A stretch of DNA of 64,000 nt from Rhizobium etli 8C-3 (GCF_001908375.1 NZ_CP017241.1:2235001-2299000), one strand, 5' to 3'; shown: positions 1 through 8,659, numbered from the stretch's first letter. Notes: a model not told the origin generated them from the letters alone. A program made the numbers and translations.

Positions 1-1257
1 CCGTACGATTTCACCGGATTTCCCAGCACTCGCCTTGGTCTCGGCGACCATCTCGCGGGCTTCGGTCGCCCGTTCGGACGCGGTCCGCACCGTTGCGGTG
101 ATCTCATCGAGTGCGGCTGCCGTCTCTTCGAGCGCAGCAGCCTGCTGCTCGGTGCGCTTCGACAGATTGTTGGTGGCCTCGCTGATACCCGATGCGTTGT
201 CGTTCACGACATTGCTCGATTCGGCGATCGCCTGGATGACGTCGTTGAGGGCGCCGACGGCAGCATTGAAGTCGGAGCGCAGCTTTGAATAGTCCTCGCC
301 CAGATCGCCGATCGAAACCGTGAGGTCGCCCATTGCAAGCTTCTCGAGGCCGGCGCCCAGCGCCTGCATCGCGTGGTTCTGGCGCTCGGCTGCAGCACGC
401 AGGCTCTCTTCATTGCCTCGGCGTTCGCCGTCGATCTCGCGCTGGCGCTCGTCTTCACGGGCACGCATTCTGCTGCGGTCGAGCATCGAGTCGCGCAATA
501 CCAGCAGGGCCTTTGCCATGTGGCCGATCTCGTCACGCCGGTCGCTGTCGGAGACTTCGACCGCACCGTTTTCGCCGGCGATCTCATGCATCGCCGCGCC
601 GATGCGTGCGACAGGTGCGGTAACGCTCTTGACGATCGCATAGGCAACGGAAACGATGATTGCAGCCCCGATCGCGCAAAATATCGCCGTCCAGATCGCA
701 TTCTGCCAGTAGAGCGCTGCAAGATCGTCGGAATAGACGCCGGTGCCGACGATCCAGCCCCATGGCTCGAAGCCAGCAACGTGCGAGTATTTCAGGACGG
801 GCTGATCAGCACCCGGTTTAGGCCAATAGTAGTCGACAAAACCCTCGCCATGGGCCTTCACGACATTGACGAACTCCATGAAAAGGAATTTGCCGGCCGG
901 GTCCTTGTTCTGCGAAAGGTCGGTACCGTTCAGCTCCGGCTTGATCGGGTGCATCACCATGACAGGGCGCATGTCGTTGATCCAGAAGTAGCCGCTGCCG
1001 CCATAGCGCATGGCGGCGACCACGTCTTTGGCAGCCTTTTGCGCCTCATCGCGCGTCAGCGTCCCTGCCTGTTCCATCTTGTAGTATTTCTGCAGGATGT
1101 TGACCGCCGTCGAGTCCATCTGCGCAAGACCCGATTTTCTCTCCATTTCCAGTTCGGAATAAGAATAGTTCAGAAAGAAAATCATCGTCGCGACAAAGAT
1201 CGCCAGCGTCAGGCCGACGAGACAATAGAGACGCGTTGATATCTTGATGTTACGCAT
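1..1257 (-). CDS. Methyl-accepting chemotaxis protein (C-terminus beyond left edge)
   Basis: This is a membrane chemoreceptor that passes ligand binding to CheA/CheW. Translating the minus strand from the ATG at 1257 gives an open frame to the window edge (about 419 residues). It begins MRNIKISTRLY and has a first membrane segment near residues 10-28. A periplasmic region follows with single-Cache hallmarks (GYFWINDM, MHPIKPELNG, GWIVGTGVY). A second membrane segment lies near 185-207, then a HAMP-like stretch and the start of the cytoplasmic coiled coil (TEQQAAALEETAAALDEI). The signalling hairpin tip and C-terminus lie outside the window. The Cache type often binds small carboxylates, but the ligand cannot be read here. 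Confidence 0.9.
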   Translation of the reverse strand, partial: MRNIKISTRLYCLVGLTLAIFVATMIFFLNYSYSELEMERKSGLAQMDSTAVNILQKYYKMEQAGTLTRDEAQKAAKDVVAAMRYGGSGYFWINDMRPVMVMHPIKPELNGTDLSQNKDPAGKFLFMEFVNVVKAHGEGFVDYYWPKPGADQPVLKYSHVAGFEPWGWIVGTGVYSDDLAALYWQNAIWTAIFCAIGAAIIVSVAYAIVKSVTAPVARIGAAMHEIAGENGAVEVSDSDRRDEIGHMAKALLVLRDSMLDRSRMRAREDERQREIDGERRGNEESLRAAAERQNHAMQALGAGLEKLAMGDLTVSIGDLGEDYSKLRSDFNAAVGALNDVIQAIAESSNVVNDNASGISEATNNLSKRTEQQAAALEETAAALDEITATVRTASERATEAREMVAETKASAGKSGEIVR

Positions 1258-1553
1258 GAATTCCCCCGGCATTCCCATGCAGAATCGATTTTTCGATGAT
1301 GAGTAGGATCCATTACTGGACGGTGAACTAATATTAGAGTGAGGCGACATAACGTTACGGAAGGTGTGGTCGCCCACGGTCCGTCTCGCGTTGCAACAGA
1401 CTGAATTGTCTTTGATTCTCATATCGAAGCGATTTATTTCAGCACCCGCGGCGGCCCTTGCATAAACCGCTTGTCGTTTGCGTGTTCATTTCGCGTGCGC
1501 TTTGCATTACCGTGCGGGCGGAATCGAAACCTGAAACATCGCGAAGTGGGACC
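1258..1553. other. Intergenic region between divergent receptor and thioesterase genes
   Basis: These 296 bases separate two divergently transcribed genes and must hold both promoters. No convincing extra gene, RNA or hairpin was seen. An in-frame upstream extension of the thioesterase to 1458 exists, but its residues do not look like the family. Confidence 0.5.
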
Positions 1554-1940
1554 ATGACCGAGACCGTAAGGCCGAAAGGCGAATTGACGCTCCGCACGCT
1601 TGCCATGCCCGGCGATGCCAACCCCGCAGGCGATATCTTCGGCGGATGGGTTATGGCGCAGATGGACCTGGCGAGCGGGATTCGCGCCGCCGAACGCGCC
1701 AGGGGCCGCGTGGTCACCGCAGCTGTCAAGGAAATGGCCTTCCAGTTGCCGGTGAAGATCGGCGACACGCTTTCGGTCTTTACCGATATCGACCGCGTCG
1801 GCCGCACCTCGATTACCCTTTGCGTCGAGGCCTGGGCGCACCGTTCTCGCTACAACAAGATGGAAAAGGTCACGGCCGGCACCTTCATCATGGTGGCGCT
1901 CGACGAGAACGGGGCGCCGAAGCCGGTCCCCGAGGATTGA
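1554..1940 (+). CDS. Acyl-CoA thioesterase, YciA-like hotdog protein
   Basis: A cytoplasmic 128-residue hotdog-fold thioesterase that probably hydrolyses acyl-CoA to free acid and CoA. The N-terminal TLAMPGDANPAGDIFGGWVM is the hallmark of the YciA/BACH group: it contains the catalytic Asp and the conserved GDIFGGW helix start. It is followed by VTAAVKEMAFQLPVKIGD and a strand ending in the usual FIMVALDENG. The ATG at 1554 was chosen because homology starts at MTETV; the upstream extension is atypical. A small membrane protein follows after 5 bases, so the two are probably co-transcribed. Substrate chain length cannot be inferred. Confidence 0.88.
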   Translation: MTETVRPKGELTLRTLAMPGDANPAGDIFGGWVMAQMDLASGIRAAERARGRVVTAAVKEMAFQLPVKIGDTLSVFTDIDRVGRTSITLCVEAWAHRSRYNKMEKVTAGTFIMVALDENGAPKPVPED

Positions 1941-1945
1941 CATCT

Positions 1946-2533
1946 ATGCAGGCGGCGGCGACACCGGAGGTCTTCGTTTATATCCGCGCCATAATGGCGA
2001 TGATCATCGGTCTCAGTCTCACCCGCCTGCTCACGGGCCTCGCCGGCATCGTACAGTCGCCAAAGAAACACCGCGTCTACCATGTCCATCTCGGCTGGGT
2101 CGCATCGATGTTCCTCTTCATCATCCATTTCTGGTGGTGGGAGTATCGCCTCGGCTCGCTGGTCGTCATCACCTTCGGCGTTTACCTCTTCCTGATCAGC
2201 TTCTGCTGCCTGTTCTATTTCCTCAGCGTCCTGCTCTTCCCCACCTCGATCGAGGAGTATGGCGACTACGAGGACTATTTCATCTCCCGGCGCATCTGGT
2301 TCTTCGGCATGCTGGCGCTGACCTATGGCGTGGACCTCGGCGATACCTGGCTGAAGGGCGAGGCTTATGTCCATGTGCTCGGCCGGGAATACCTCATCCG
2401 CAACCTCGCCTATATCGCCTCTTGCGCCGTCGCGGCTTGGACGCGCAACCGGCGCTTCCACATCGCCTTCGTCACCCTCGGCCTGCTCTATCAGATCAGC
2501 TGGATCTTTCGGCTCTACGATGTGCTTGGGTGA
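1946..2533 (+). CDS. Conserved integral membrane protein, function unknown
   Basis: A 195-residue protein starting 5 bases after the thioesterase stop. It contains about six hydrophobic segments (around residues 10-30, 45-60, 68-95, 115-130, 150-165 and 170-185), rich in aromatic residues. It has the look of an uncharacterised rhizobial inner-membrane family. No catalytic motif is visible. The close spacing suggests an operon with the thioesterase, but this gives no firm functional clue. The start ATG is in the only frame with a sensible membrane pattern. Confidence 0.7.
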   Translation: MQAAATPEVFVYIRAIMAMIIGLSLTRLLTGLAGIVQSPKKHRVYHVHLGWVASMFLFIIHFWWWEYRLGSLVVITFGVYLFLISFCCLFYFLSVLLFPTSIEEYGDYEDYFISRRIWFFGMLALTYGVDLGDTWLKGEAYVHVLGREYLIRNLAYIASCAVAAWTRNRRFHIAFVTLGLLYQISWIFRLYDVLG

Positions 2534-2699
2534 GGTGCGCTTGGGGCTCCGTGTCATCGCGCGGAGCGGGTGAATTCAGCTTTTATGGCGACGATTGGTC
2601 TTGTCCATCCTCTTCCTGTGCTGTGACGGCGTGCACGAGGGCGCACGCGCCGGGTTGGGGCTGGTTTTCGCACTTCTGGGCGCTGTATTTCTCACTGGC

Positions 2700-3512
2700 T
2701 TAGGCTGGAAAGCCATTGAACTTACGCAAGATTCCGTCAATTACTCGTTCCGGCAGGTAGCGACGCAGGGCGCGGACCTGACCGGACTGCTTGCCGGCAG
2801 TGTAGCGCAGGTTGGGCTTCTTCGCCTTCGCGGCCTTGATCACCGTGTCCGCAACGACCTGCGGAGCGTCTCCATCTTCGACCCACTTGCGCATCAGGAT
2901 TTCGCTGCGCGCCCGCTCGGAAGCATATACTGGCAGCGGCTTATCGGCGCGCGTCAGATTTTCTTCGAACGAGGTGCGCGTCACTCCGGGTTCGACGAGC
3001 ACAACACGGATACCAAAAGCGCGCACCTCATGATCGAGTGATTCCGAGTAGCCTTCGATGGCATGCTTAGTCGAGGCATAGAAGGCATTGAACGGAGACG
3101 GGATCAGGCCAAGGATCGAACTCATGTTGATGATCCGACCGCTTTTCTGTGCACGCATGACTGGCAATACTGCATTGACGATGCGAGCAACTCCAAACAC
3201 GTTGACGTCGAACAGTCGCTGTGCCTGGGCAATGGAAGACTCTTCCGCACCACCGAGGAGGCCTACGCCGGCATTATTAACGACCAGGTCGATGCGTCCG
3301 GTCTGCGTGATGATCTCGGCAATCATTGCCTGTACCGAGGCTTCGTCCGTGACGTCGCAGACGAGCATCGTTATGCCTTGCGGACCGACCACCGGTTTGC
3401 GGCTGGTGCCGAACACGCGATATCCGGCCTTAACCAATGCTTGCGCGGTTACAAGTCCAATGCCCGAGGAAGCACCGGTCACTAACGCGACGCCGCTGTT
3501 TTGACTGCTCAT
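2700..3512 (-). CDS. Short-chain dehydrogenase/reductase
   Basis: A 270-residue NAD(P)-dependent oxidoreductase of the classical SDR family. It shows the cofactor motif TGASSGIG at residues 12-19, NNAG in the central fold, the catalytic Ser in NMSSILG and the YASTK active-site tetrad. The extended C-terminus (RALRRYLPERVIDGILRKF) resembles SDRs annotated as oxidoreductases of unknown substrate. The start was set at MSSQNSG because an AGGACGAC ribosome-binding sequence precedes it. It is divergent from an HxlR-type regulator across a 13-bp palindrome, the standard arrangement for a regulator and its quinone/aldehyde-type oxidoreductase target. Confidence 0.9.
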   Translation of the reverse strand: MSSQNSGVALVTGASSGIGLVTAQALVKAGYRVFGTSRKPVVGPQGITMLVCDVTDEASVQAMIAEIITQTGRIDLVVNNAGVGLLGGAEESSIAQAQRLFDVNVFGVARIVNAVLPVMRAQKSGRIINMSSILGLIPSPFNAFYASTKHAIEGYSESLDHEVRAFGIRVVLVEPGVTRTSFEENLTRADKPLPVYASERARSEILMRKWVEDGDAPQVVADTVIKAAKAKKPNLRYTAGKQSGQVRALRRYLPERVIDGILRKFNGFPA

Positions 3513-3559
3513 GTCGTCCTCTTTCAATTGGAGTGGATCGCTGTCCGGACCGGTGTTAC

Positions 3560-3594
3560 TATCTTTTCGATATCGTGTCACTATCGAAAAGATA
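3560..3594. promoter_or_regulatory. 13-bp perfect inverted repeat, probable HxlR-type operator
   Basis: TATCTTTTCGATA (3560-3572) and its exact reverse complement TATCGAAAAGATA (3582-3594) are separated by 9 bases in the divergent SDR/HxlR promoter region. HxlR/DUF24 winged-helix dimers typically bind such palindromes between themselves and a divergent target. The right arm ends only 4 bases before the regulator ATG. Confidence 0.72.
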
Positions 3595-3598
3595 CTAA

Positions 3599-4008
3599 AT
3601 GGAAAATAATTCGCTTTCCCAGTGCCCTGTCGCACGCGCCCTTCAGTCGGTTGGCGATACGTGGAGCGTTCTTCTCCTCAGGGATGCCCATGCAGGACTC
3701 ACTCGTTTTGGCCAGTTCAGGAAGAGCCTCGGCATCGTGCCAACCATGCTAACGAAGCGCTTAAGGCTTTGACGAGAGATGGGTTGATGGAAAAGCGCCT
3801 TTGTTGCGAACATCCGCCCCGCGATGAATATGTTCTCACGGAAGCGGGTCGCGATTTCCTGCCGGTCCTGATGATGATCGGTGCGTGGGCGCAACGTTAC
3901 TGCGACCATCGGGATGTTGCTGATGAAACGGGTTTAGATATTGGAGCCGGTGGCAATCGATGCCGTCACGGCAACAAAGCTCGGGACCGTAAAGATTCGC
4001 ATGGGTAG
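3599..4008 (+). pseudogene. HxlR-family transcriptional regulator, frameshifted
   Basis: From the ATG at 3599 the frame reads MENNSLSQCPVARALQSVGD, then TWSVLLLRDA and TRFGQFRKSLGIVPTMLTKRL. This is an archetypal HxlR winged-helix N-terminus (helices 1-3). It stops at 3770-3772. The family continuation (ALTRDGLMEKRLCCEHPPRD, then EYVLTEAGRDFLPVLMMIGAWAQRY) is in the +1 frame from about 3762 to a TAG at 4006-4008. A single missing base near 3760 in the run coding KRLKAL explains both halves. It is either a recent loss of function or a sequencing error. The regulator would control the divergent SDR. Confidence 0.85.
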
Positions 4009-4238
4009 CGGCTTGTTTTAGAGAAGAACCGAGGCCTGTCAGTCGGCGAGCACAGATCGTACGGGGCCTCGGTCCGAATCCCGTGACTTCGGCCCGCAAT
4101 TACCGGCGTTTTCCGGCCATTGTCGACCTGATGCAAACCTTTGTTGTCTCCAGCGCAATTCACAGAGCGCTTGCGTCGGAAACGAGATCGTCGAAGCACT
4201 TAATCTTCAACCTGGATGGGAAGCATTTGAGCCGTTGC

Positions 4239-4565
4239 CTAGGCTGCCGGTGGACGATACTGAATCGACTTGGCCTTTCCCAAGGCTTCAATCGTATCCT
4301 CGACGCTGAGGAGGACAGTGGTCTCGATAGAGCTGAGCGCGCCTCCTGCGCCGATAGCAAGTGCGACGGCTGCCATCGATGCGTTATCAGGCGCCTCCCA
4401 GAGATTCCAACCATCATGCTCGCCAAAGGCATACCAGAACCCATGGAGTTTTCCGCCCACGGATTCAATGTAAGTACGTGCCGCCTCTCGGCGATCCTCG
4501 GGGTTTTCAATCATGCGCGCCCACGTCTCGGGCGTGTAGCTGAAGCGCGTGAGATACATGGCCAT
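4239..4565 (-). CDS. GYD-domain protein
   Basis: A 108-residue small cytoplasmic protein whose sequence (YLTRFSYTPETWARMIENPE, the FGEHDGWNLWEAPD region and the alternating VALAIGAGGALSSIETTVLL) matches the GYD family, a ferredoxin-like dimeric alpha/beta-barrel fold. No catalytic residues are known for the family. It stands alone between the SDR/HxlR locus and an IS remnant. An in-frame second ATG lies at 4559. The function is unknown. Confidence 0.8.
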   Translation of the reverse strand: MAMYLTRFSYTPETWARMIENPEDRREAARTYIESVGGKLHGFWYAFGEHDGWNLWEAPDNASMAAVALAIGAGGALSSIETTVLLSVEDTIEALGKAKSIQYRPPAA

Positions 4566-4761
4566 GGCTTACCTCCTCCTCCGTCAGAACAACAGTTAAC
4601 GCTCAAGCCGGGAAGAACGCGAGTCATTTCCAATCTGCGGAACAGGGTCTCCTGCGTCCTTCGGTCGCAAAAGGACAAGACTTATGGGGACCACGATTGA
4701 TGCTGTGGACGGCTCCTCCGCCGGCATCGCGATGTGCCATGGTCGTGGTTTGTCAGGAAGC

Positions 4762-5040
4762 ACATGGGAGGAGCCACCGATAAGAGAGATTGCCAGGCTT
4801 GGACTCGACTTTGCCGAGTTGGTGTTCCAGGTGCACGCCATTTCCGCAACCAGCACGGACATCGTTCGCCCGCCAGCTTAAACGCCGCAGCTATGTTGCT
4901 CAGTCGTGCAGGGCTTAGATCTTGTCCGAGGCACATGGAACCTGTGCGCCCCCTTTCGTCAGCGGGGCGCGAGTCGGCAAAACTCGCACACGAGGTCCGG
5001 CTGATGCGCCATGGTCGCCACCAGCGCCCGCTCGGGCGTT
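4762..5040 (+). pseudogene. Decayed IS110-family transposase remnant (N-terminal part)
   Basis: Three frames must be stitched together. Around 4780-4850 the frame reads REIARLGLDFAELVFQVHAI, close to the IS110-family DEDD transposase start (LGLDLAK.VFQVH). Around 4868-4915 it reads RQLKRRSYVA in the +1 frame. Around 4965-5007 it reads ESAKLAHEVRLM, close to the WARELAKLGHEVRLMPP block. Several frameshifts and the missing remainder show it is dead. No terminal repeats are expected in this family. Confidence 0.65.
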
Positions 5041-5144
5041 ATGACGGTATGCGTACTCGGCATGTTTGTTACTGTAACATACTTGCGCTTTCGCGCTTCA
5101 GACGCACCATCCACCCTCACGTCTGGTGTTGAGGGGGATATGCC

Positions 5145-6557
5145 GTGAACATAACAAAACGCGATTTCACGAAGGGTCTGGTTTTGGCTGCGGGGTTTGC
5201 TGGGTTTGGCTCCGCGACGGCTCAAGCCGCCGACATCGTTGAGACGGAGGCGCGCGCCATCGCCAAGGAGGCCTATATCTACGGCTTTCCGCTGGTCGAC
5301 AACTACCGCATTCAGCACGCCTACTTCGTCGACGCCAAGAATCCCGAATACAAAGGCCCCTGGAACCAGCTCGTCAATATCCCGCGTGTCTATACGCCAG
5401 CCGACACGGCGGTTCAGACACCCAACTCGGATACACCCTACTCGATGATCGGCATGGACTTGCGCGCAGAACCGATGGTGCTGACGGTGCCACCCATCGA
5501 GAAGGATCGCTATTTCAGTATTCAGTTGATCGACGCGTACACTTTCAATTTCGACTACATAGGCAGCCGTGCGACTGGCAACGACGGCGGCAGCTTCCTT
5601 ATCGCCGGACCCGGCTGGAAGGGCGAGACGCCCCAAGGCATCAAGAAGGTCTTCATCTCGGAAACCGAGCTTATCATCGCAGCCTACCGCACGCAGCTCT
5701 TCAATGCGGATGATCTCGACAACGTCAAGAAAATCCAGGCTGGCTACAAGGCAGAGCCGCTGTCCAAATTTCTCGGCCAGACCGCGGTGGAAAGCGCGCC
5801 TGCGATCGATTTCATCAAGCCGCTGACGCCGGAAGAAGAGAAGACCTCGCCCGAGTTTTTTAACATCCTGAACTTCATCCTGCAGTACTGTCCGACCGAT
5901 CCGTCCGAAACCGAGCTCATGGCGCGTTTCGCCAAAATCGGGGTCGGGCCAGGCAAGACCTTTGACGCCAGCACACTTTCACCCGAAACGAAAACCGCCC
6001 TCGATCAGGGAATGGCCGACGCCTGGGCTGATCTTGCGGCCTTGCGTAAACGCGTCGACGCGGGGGAAGTGACCTCCGGCGATATGTTTGGCACACGCGA
6101 ATATCTGAAGAACAATTATCTCTACCGCATGGCAGCTGCTGTGCTCGGCATCTACGGCAATTCAAAACAGGAGGCGATGTATCCGATCTATGCCGTCGAT
6201 TCCGATGGCAAGAAACTTGACGGAGCTAACAAATACACCGTCCACTTCGCAGCTGACCAATTGCCCCCGGTCAGCGCGTTTTGGTCGCTGACCATGTACA
6301 ATCTGCCGGAGAGCCTGCTCGTCGCCAACCCGATCAACCGTTACTTGCTCAATTCCCCAATGCTGCCGCAGTTTGTCAAGGACCCCGATGGCGGACTGAC
6401 GTTTTATGTCCAGAACGAATCCCCCGGCAAGGACAAGGAGCCGAATTGGCTGCCTGCGCCCAAGGGACCGTTCTTCATTGCAATGCGCCTCTACTGGCCG
6501 AAGCAAGCGGCACTCGAGGGCACGTGGAAGCAGCCGCCCATGACGCCTGCGTCATAA
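5145..6557 (+). CDS. DUF1254/DUF1214 domain exported protein
   Basis: A 470-residue protein with a secretion signal (MNITKRDFTKGLVLAAGFAG, cleavage near TAQAA at about 29). It then shows the DUF1254 hallmarks (EAYIYGFPLVDNYR, TPADTAVQTPNSDTPYSMI, DRYFSIQLID) and a C-terminal DUF1214 region (YTVHFAADQLPPVSAFWSLT, YNLPESLLVANPINRYLLNS). Such proteins are periplasmic and of unknown chemistry. The GTG start at 5145 is preceded by GAGGGGG at good spacing; the ATG at 5140 is out of frame. It lies alone between two IS110 remnants in opposite orientation, which suggests it was carried or rearranged by those elements. Confidence 0.88.
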   Translation: MNITKRDFTKGLVLAAGFAGFGSATAQAADIVETEARAIAKEAYIYGFPLVDNYRIQHAYFVDAKNPEYKGPWNQLVNIPRVYTPADTAVQTPNSDTPYSMIGMDLRAEPMVLTVPPIEKDRYFSIQLIDAYTFNFDYIGSRATGNDGGSFLIAGPGWKGETPQGIKKVFISETELIIAAYRTQLFNADDLDNVKKIQAGYKAEPLSKFLGQTAVESAPAIDFIKPLTPEEEKTSPEFFNILNFILQYCPTDPSETELMARFAKIGVGPGKTFDASTLSPETKTALDQGMADAWADLAALRKRVDAGEVTSGDMFGTREYLKNNYLYRMAAAVLGIYGNSKQEAMYPIYAVDSDGKKLDGANKYTVHFAADQLPPVSAFWSLTMYNLPESLLVANPINRYLLNSPMLPQFVKDPDGGLTFYVQNESPGKDKEPNWLPAPKGPFFIAMRLYWPKQAALEGTWKQPPMTPAS

Positions 6558-6576
6558 ACCGCAAGACCAATACGGG

Positions 6577-6802
6577 TCGGAGCAAGCATGGAATCTGGCA
6601 CGAGGAATTTCAGGAGAGCTTGCAGCCATCGGATCTCGTTTTCGAGATCGATGCATTTCCGCTGCATGACCCCTTGCGGCTGGCGTGCAAGCGCTCGGAA
6701 GTAATCACTTTCGACGCTTTTCACGTGGACCCGACTGAACCGACCCGATTGCAGGATTAGAGCCAGGCCTCGGGCATCGTGCTTGCCCGTCCTGTTACCC
6801 AT
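6577..6802 (-). pseudogene. IS110-family transposase internal fragment
   Basis: The minus-strand frame reads GNRTGKHDARGLALILQSGR, then FSRVHVKSVESDYFRALARQ and VMQRKCIDLENEIR. This corresponds to the central block of IS110-type transposases (KTDRNDARGLA, VHVKS, IDIENEIRG). It lacks the N-terminal DEDD start and the C-terminal Ser-containing domain, and runs out near 6577. It is a dead internal fragment oriented opposite to the remnant at 4762-5040. Confidence 0.65.
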
Positions 6803-6847
6803 GGCTGAGAGTGTCGCCTCGCGGGCCCACTCCGGTCATCAGCCCTC

Positions 6848-7759
6848 TTAGGTCGCTTGAGAAGTCATTTCCTTTGCAAGTTCGCCGATCATCGAACGCA
6901 GCCACCTATGGGCCGGGTCGTGGCGGTAGCGAACGTGCCAAGCCATCTGCACTGGAAAAGTGCCAAGGTCGACGGGCGCCGGTAATACCTTCAGGCGCCG
7001 ATCCCGCTCAAGGCTTCGACAGATAAGGCTCGGCAGCGTTGCGCAGTAGTCCGTAACAACAAGCATCTCTGGCACGGCAAGGAAGTGCGTGACTGAAACG
7101 GCAACCTCTCGTTTGAGGTTATGCTGCCCCAATGCCTGAAAGAGGCCGGCGCGCAGCCTACCAGGTGGGAGCACGTTCACGTGCTTGAGTCTTTCATACT
7201 GTTCTCGGGAAATATGGTCCCCAACGTCGGGATGGTCCTTGCTCACCACGCAGGCCAGCCCATCGTCCATCAGATGCTGGACGACAAGGTTGTCCGGCGG
7301 ATCGACGATCCGGCCAAGCACCATCGCCGTGGTACCGGAAATGACGCCCGTCTCGGCGAGATCGTTGCCAAATGCTGTCATGCGCAGCTTGATGCCCGGC
7401 GCCAGCTCTCGCGTCCTCGCGACAAGCGCCGGCATCAACACAAGTTCCACGTAGCTGTTGGGGGCAAGCGTGAACAGTCGCTGGGCGTTTGCTGGCTGAA
7501 ACTCCTGCTGATTCAAAATGAGATCGTCGAGTTGTGCCAGCGCTGCTTCGATTGTCGGAGCGATCTCCTCGGCCAGTTGCGTCGGCTTTATGCCGTACCT
7601 TTCCCGGATGAACAGCGGATCCCGCAGGGTGTCGCGCAGGCGGTTCAATGAATTCGACAGCGCCGGCTGGGTGATGCCCAGTCGCGCGGCCGCCCGTGTC
7701 ACGCTCCGCTCCTCCATCAGGGCCAGGAAAACCGGAAGCAGATTCAGATCGTATCTCAT
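6848..7759 (-). CDS. LysR-family transcriptional regulator
   Basis: A 303-residue LysR regulator. The N-terminal winged helix-turn-helix (DLNLLPVFLALMEERSVTRA, LGITQPALSNSLNRLRD) is followed by a type 2 periplasmic-binding-like effector domain from about residue 90 to the end. The DLNLL start and the layout of the C-terminal domain resemble the NodD/PA2206-type subgroup. It is divergent from the DJ-1/PfpI-like gene at 7914 and very probably regulates it. A tandem 15-bp repeat overlaps its own start codon, consistent with autoregulation. Confidence 0.92.
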   Translation of the reverse strand: MRYDLNLLPVFLALMEERSVTRAAARLGITQPALSNSLNRLRDTLRDPLFIRERYGIKPTQLAEEIAPTIEAALAQLDDLILNQQEFQPANAQRLFTLAPNSYVELVLMPALVARTRELAPGIKLRMTAFGNDLAETGVISGTTAMVLGRIVDPPDNLVVQHLMDDGLACVVSKDHPDVGDHISREQYERLKHVNVLPPGRLRAGLFQALGQHNLKREVAVSVTHFLAVPEMLVVTDYCATLPSLICRSLERDRRLKVLPAPVDLGTFPVQMAWHVRYRHDPAHRWLRSMIGELAKEMTSQAT

Positions 7760-7783
7760 CGAGATATAATCTCATCGAAATAT
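7753..7783. promoter_or_regulatory. Tandem 15-bp repeat at the LysR/DJ-1 divergent promoter
   Basis: ATCTCATCGARATAT occurs at 7753-7767 and 7769-7783 (period 16). The first copy covers the ATG of the LysR gene. The helical phasing and position suggest a regulator-binding site; LysR proteins often bind near their own start. Confidence 0.45.
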
Positions 7784-7913
7784 CTAAAATAAAGGAAGTA
7801 AATTTCTGCAATATGTGGGCAGGTGCCATTATGAGCTCATCGACAGGCCGATGCGGCTGGTCGTGCTGCAAACAACCAACCGCGACGCCTCACCGCCACG
7901 AAAGGATCCGACG

Positions 7914-8612
7914 ATGAAAATCCTGGTCGTACTCACCTCCCACGACACCCTCGGCGACACCGGCAAGAAGACCGGCTTTTGGCTCGAGGAGCTGGCAGCG
8001 CCATACTACGTGTTCAAGAATGCCGGTGCTGAAATCACCCTCGCCTCTCCGAACGGCGGCCAGCCGCCCCTCGACCCGAAGAGCGACGAGCCGATGTTCC
8101 AGACCGAACTTACGCGGCGCTTCAACGCTGACGAGGCTGCCAAGGCGCAGCTCGCAGAAACCGTGCGCCTGGGCAGCGTCGACCACAAGGACTTCGATAC
8201 GGTCTTCTACCCCGGAGGCCACGGCCCGTTGTGGGATCTGGCCGAAGATCCGAATTCGATCAAGCTGATCGAATCCTTCATCGCGGCCGGCAAGCCGATC
8301 GCTCTCGTTTGCCATGCACCGGGCGTCCTGCATCGCGTGACCAATCCCAACGGCACCCCGTTTGTTCAAGGCCGCTACGTCACCGGGTTCACCAACAGCG
8401 AGGAAGAGGCCGTAGGTCTTACGCAGGTCGTGCCGTTCCTCGTCGAGGACGAGCTCATCAGCCTCGGTGCGGTCTTCTCCAGGGTCAAAGACTGGGGCGT
8501 GCATACAGTCGTCGACGGCCAGCTCATTACCGGTCAGAACCCGGCATCATCGAGCGAGGCAGCAGAGGCGCTTGTGGCTGCTCTGGACCAAATGAAGACC
8601 AAGACCGCCTGA
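7914..8612 (+). CDS. DJ-1/PfpI superfamily protein (type 1 glutamine amidotransferase-like, Hsp31-like)
   Basis: A 232-residue cytoplasmic protein of the DJ-1/ThiJ/PfpI fold. Visible catalytic features are Cys133-His134 in LVCHAPG (nucleophile elbow), the conserved Glu near residue 25-26 in GFWLEE, and PGGHG at 100-104. Long homologues of this type act as glyoxalase III or Hsp31-type chaperones/deglycases. This one ends SSSEAAEALVAAL like the stress-induced subgroup. The start at 7914 (MKILVVLTSH) has AAAGGA upstream. It is divergent from the LysR gene, so probably induced by that regulator. Confidence 0.88.
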   Translation: MKILVVLTSHDTLGDTGKKTGFWLEELAAPYYVFKNAGAEITLASPNGGQPPLDPKSDEPMFQTELTRRFNADEAAKAQLAETVRLGSVDHKDFDTVFYPGGHGPLWDLAEDPNSIKLIESFIAAGKPIALVCHAPGVLHRVTNPNGTPFVQGRYVTGFTNSEEEAVGLTQVVPFLVEDELISLGAVFSRVKDWGVHTVVDGQLITGQNPASSSEAAEALVAALDQMKTKTA

Positions 8613-8627
8613 GGGGACCGGAACATC

Positions 8628-8659
8628 GTGATCTGCCACGCCTTGCGTCGGCAGATCAC
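8628..8659 (+). terminator. Hairpin downstream of DJ-1-like gene, possible terminator
   Basis: GTGATCTGCC (8628-8637) pairs perfectly with GGCAGATCAC (8650-8659) across a 12-base loop, 15 bases after the stop. No U-tract follows, so it may be a weak or Rho-assisted terminator or an mRNA-stabilising stem. Confidence 0.45.

Noticed and set aside
4083..4700. 205-codon plus-strand open frame antisense to the GYD-domain gene
   Set aside because: The minus-strand frame matches the GYD family; the plus-strand frame has a mixed composition with no motif.
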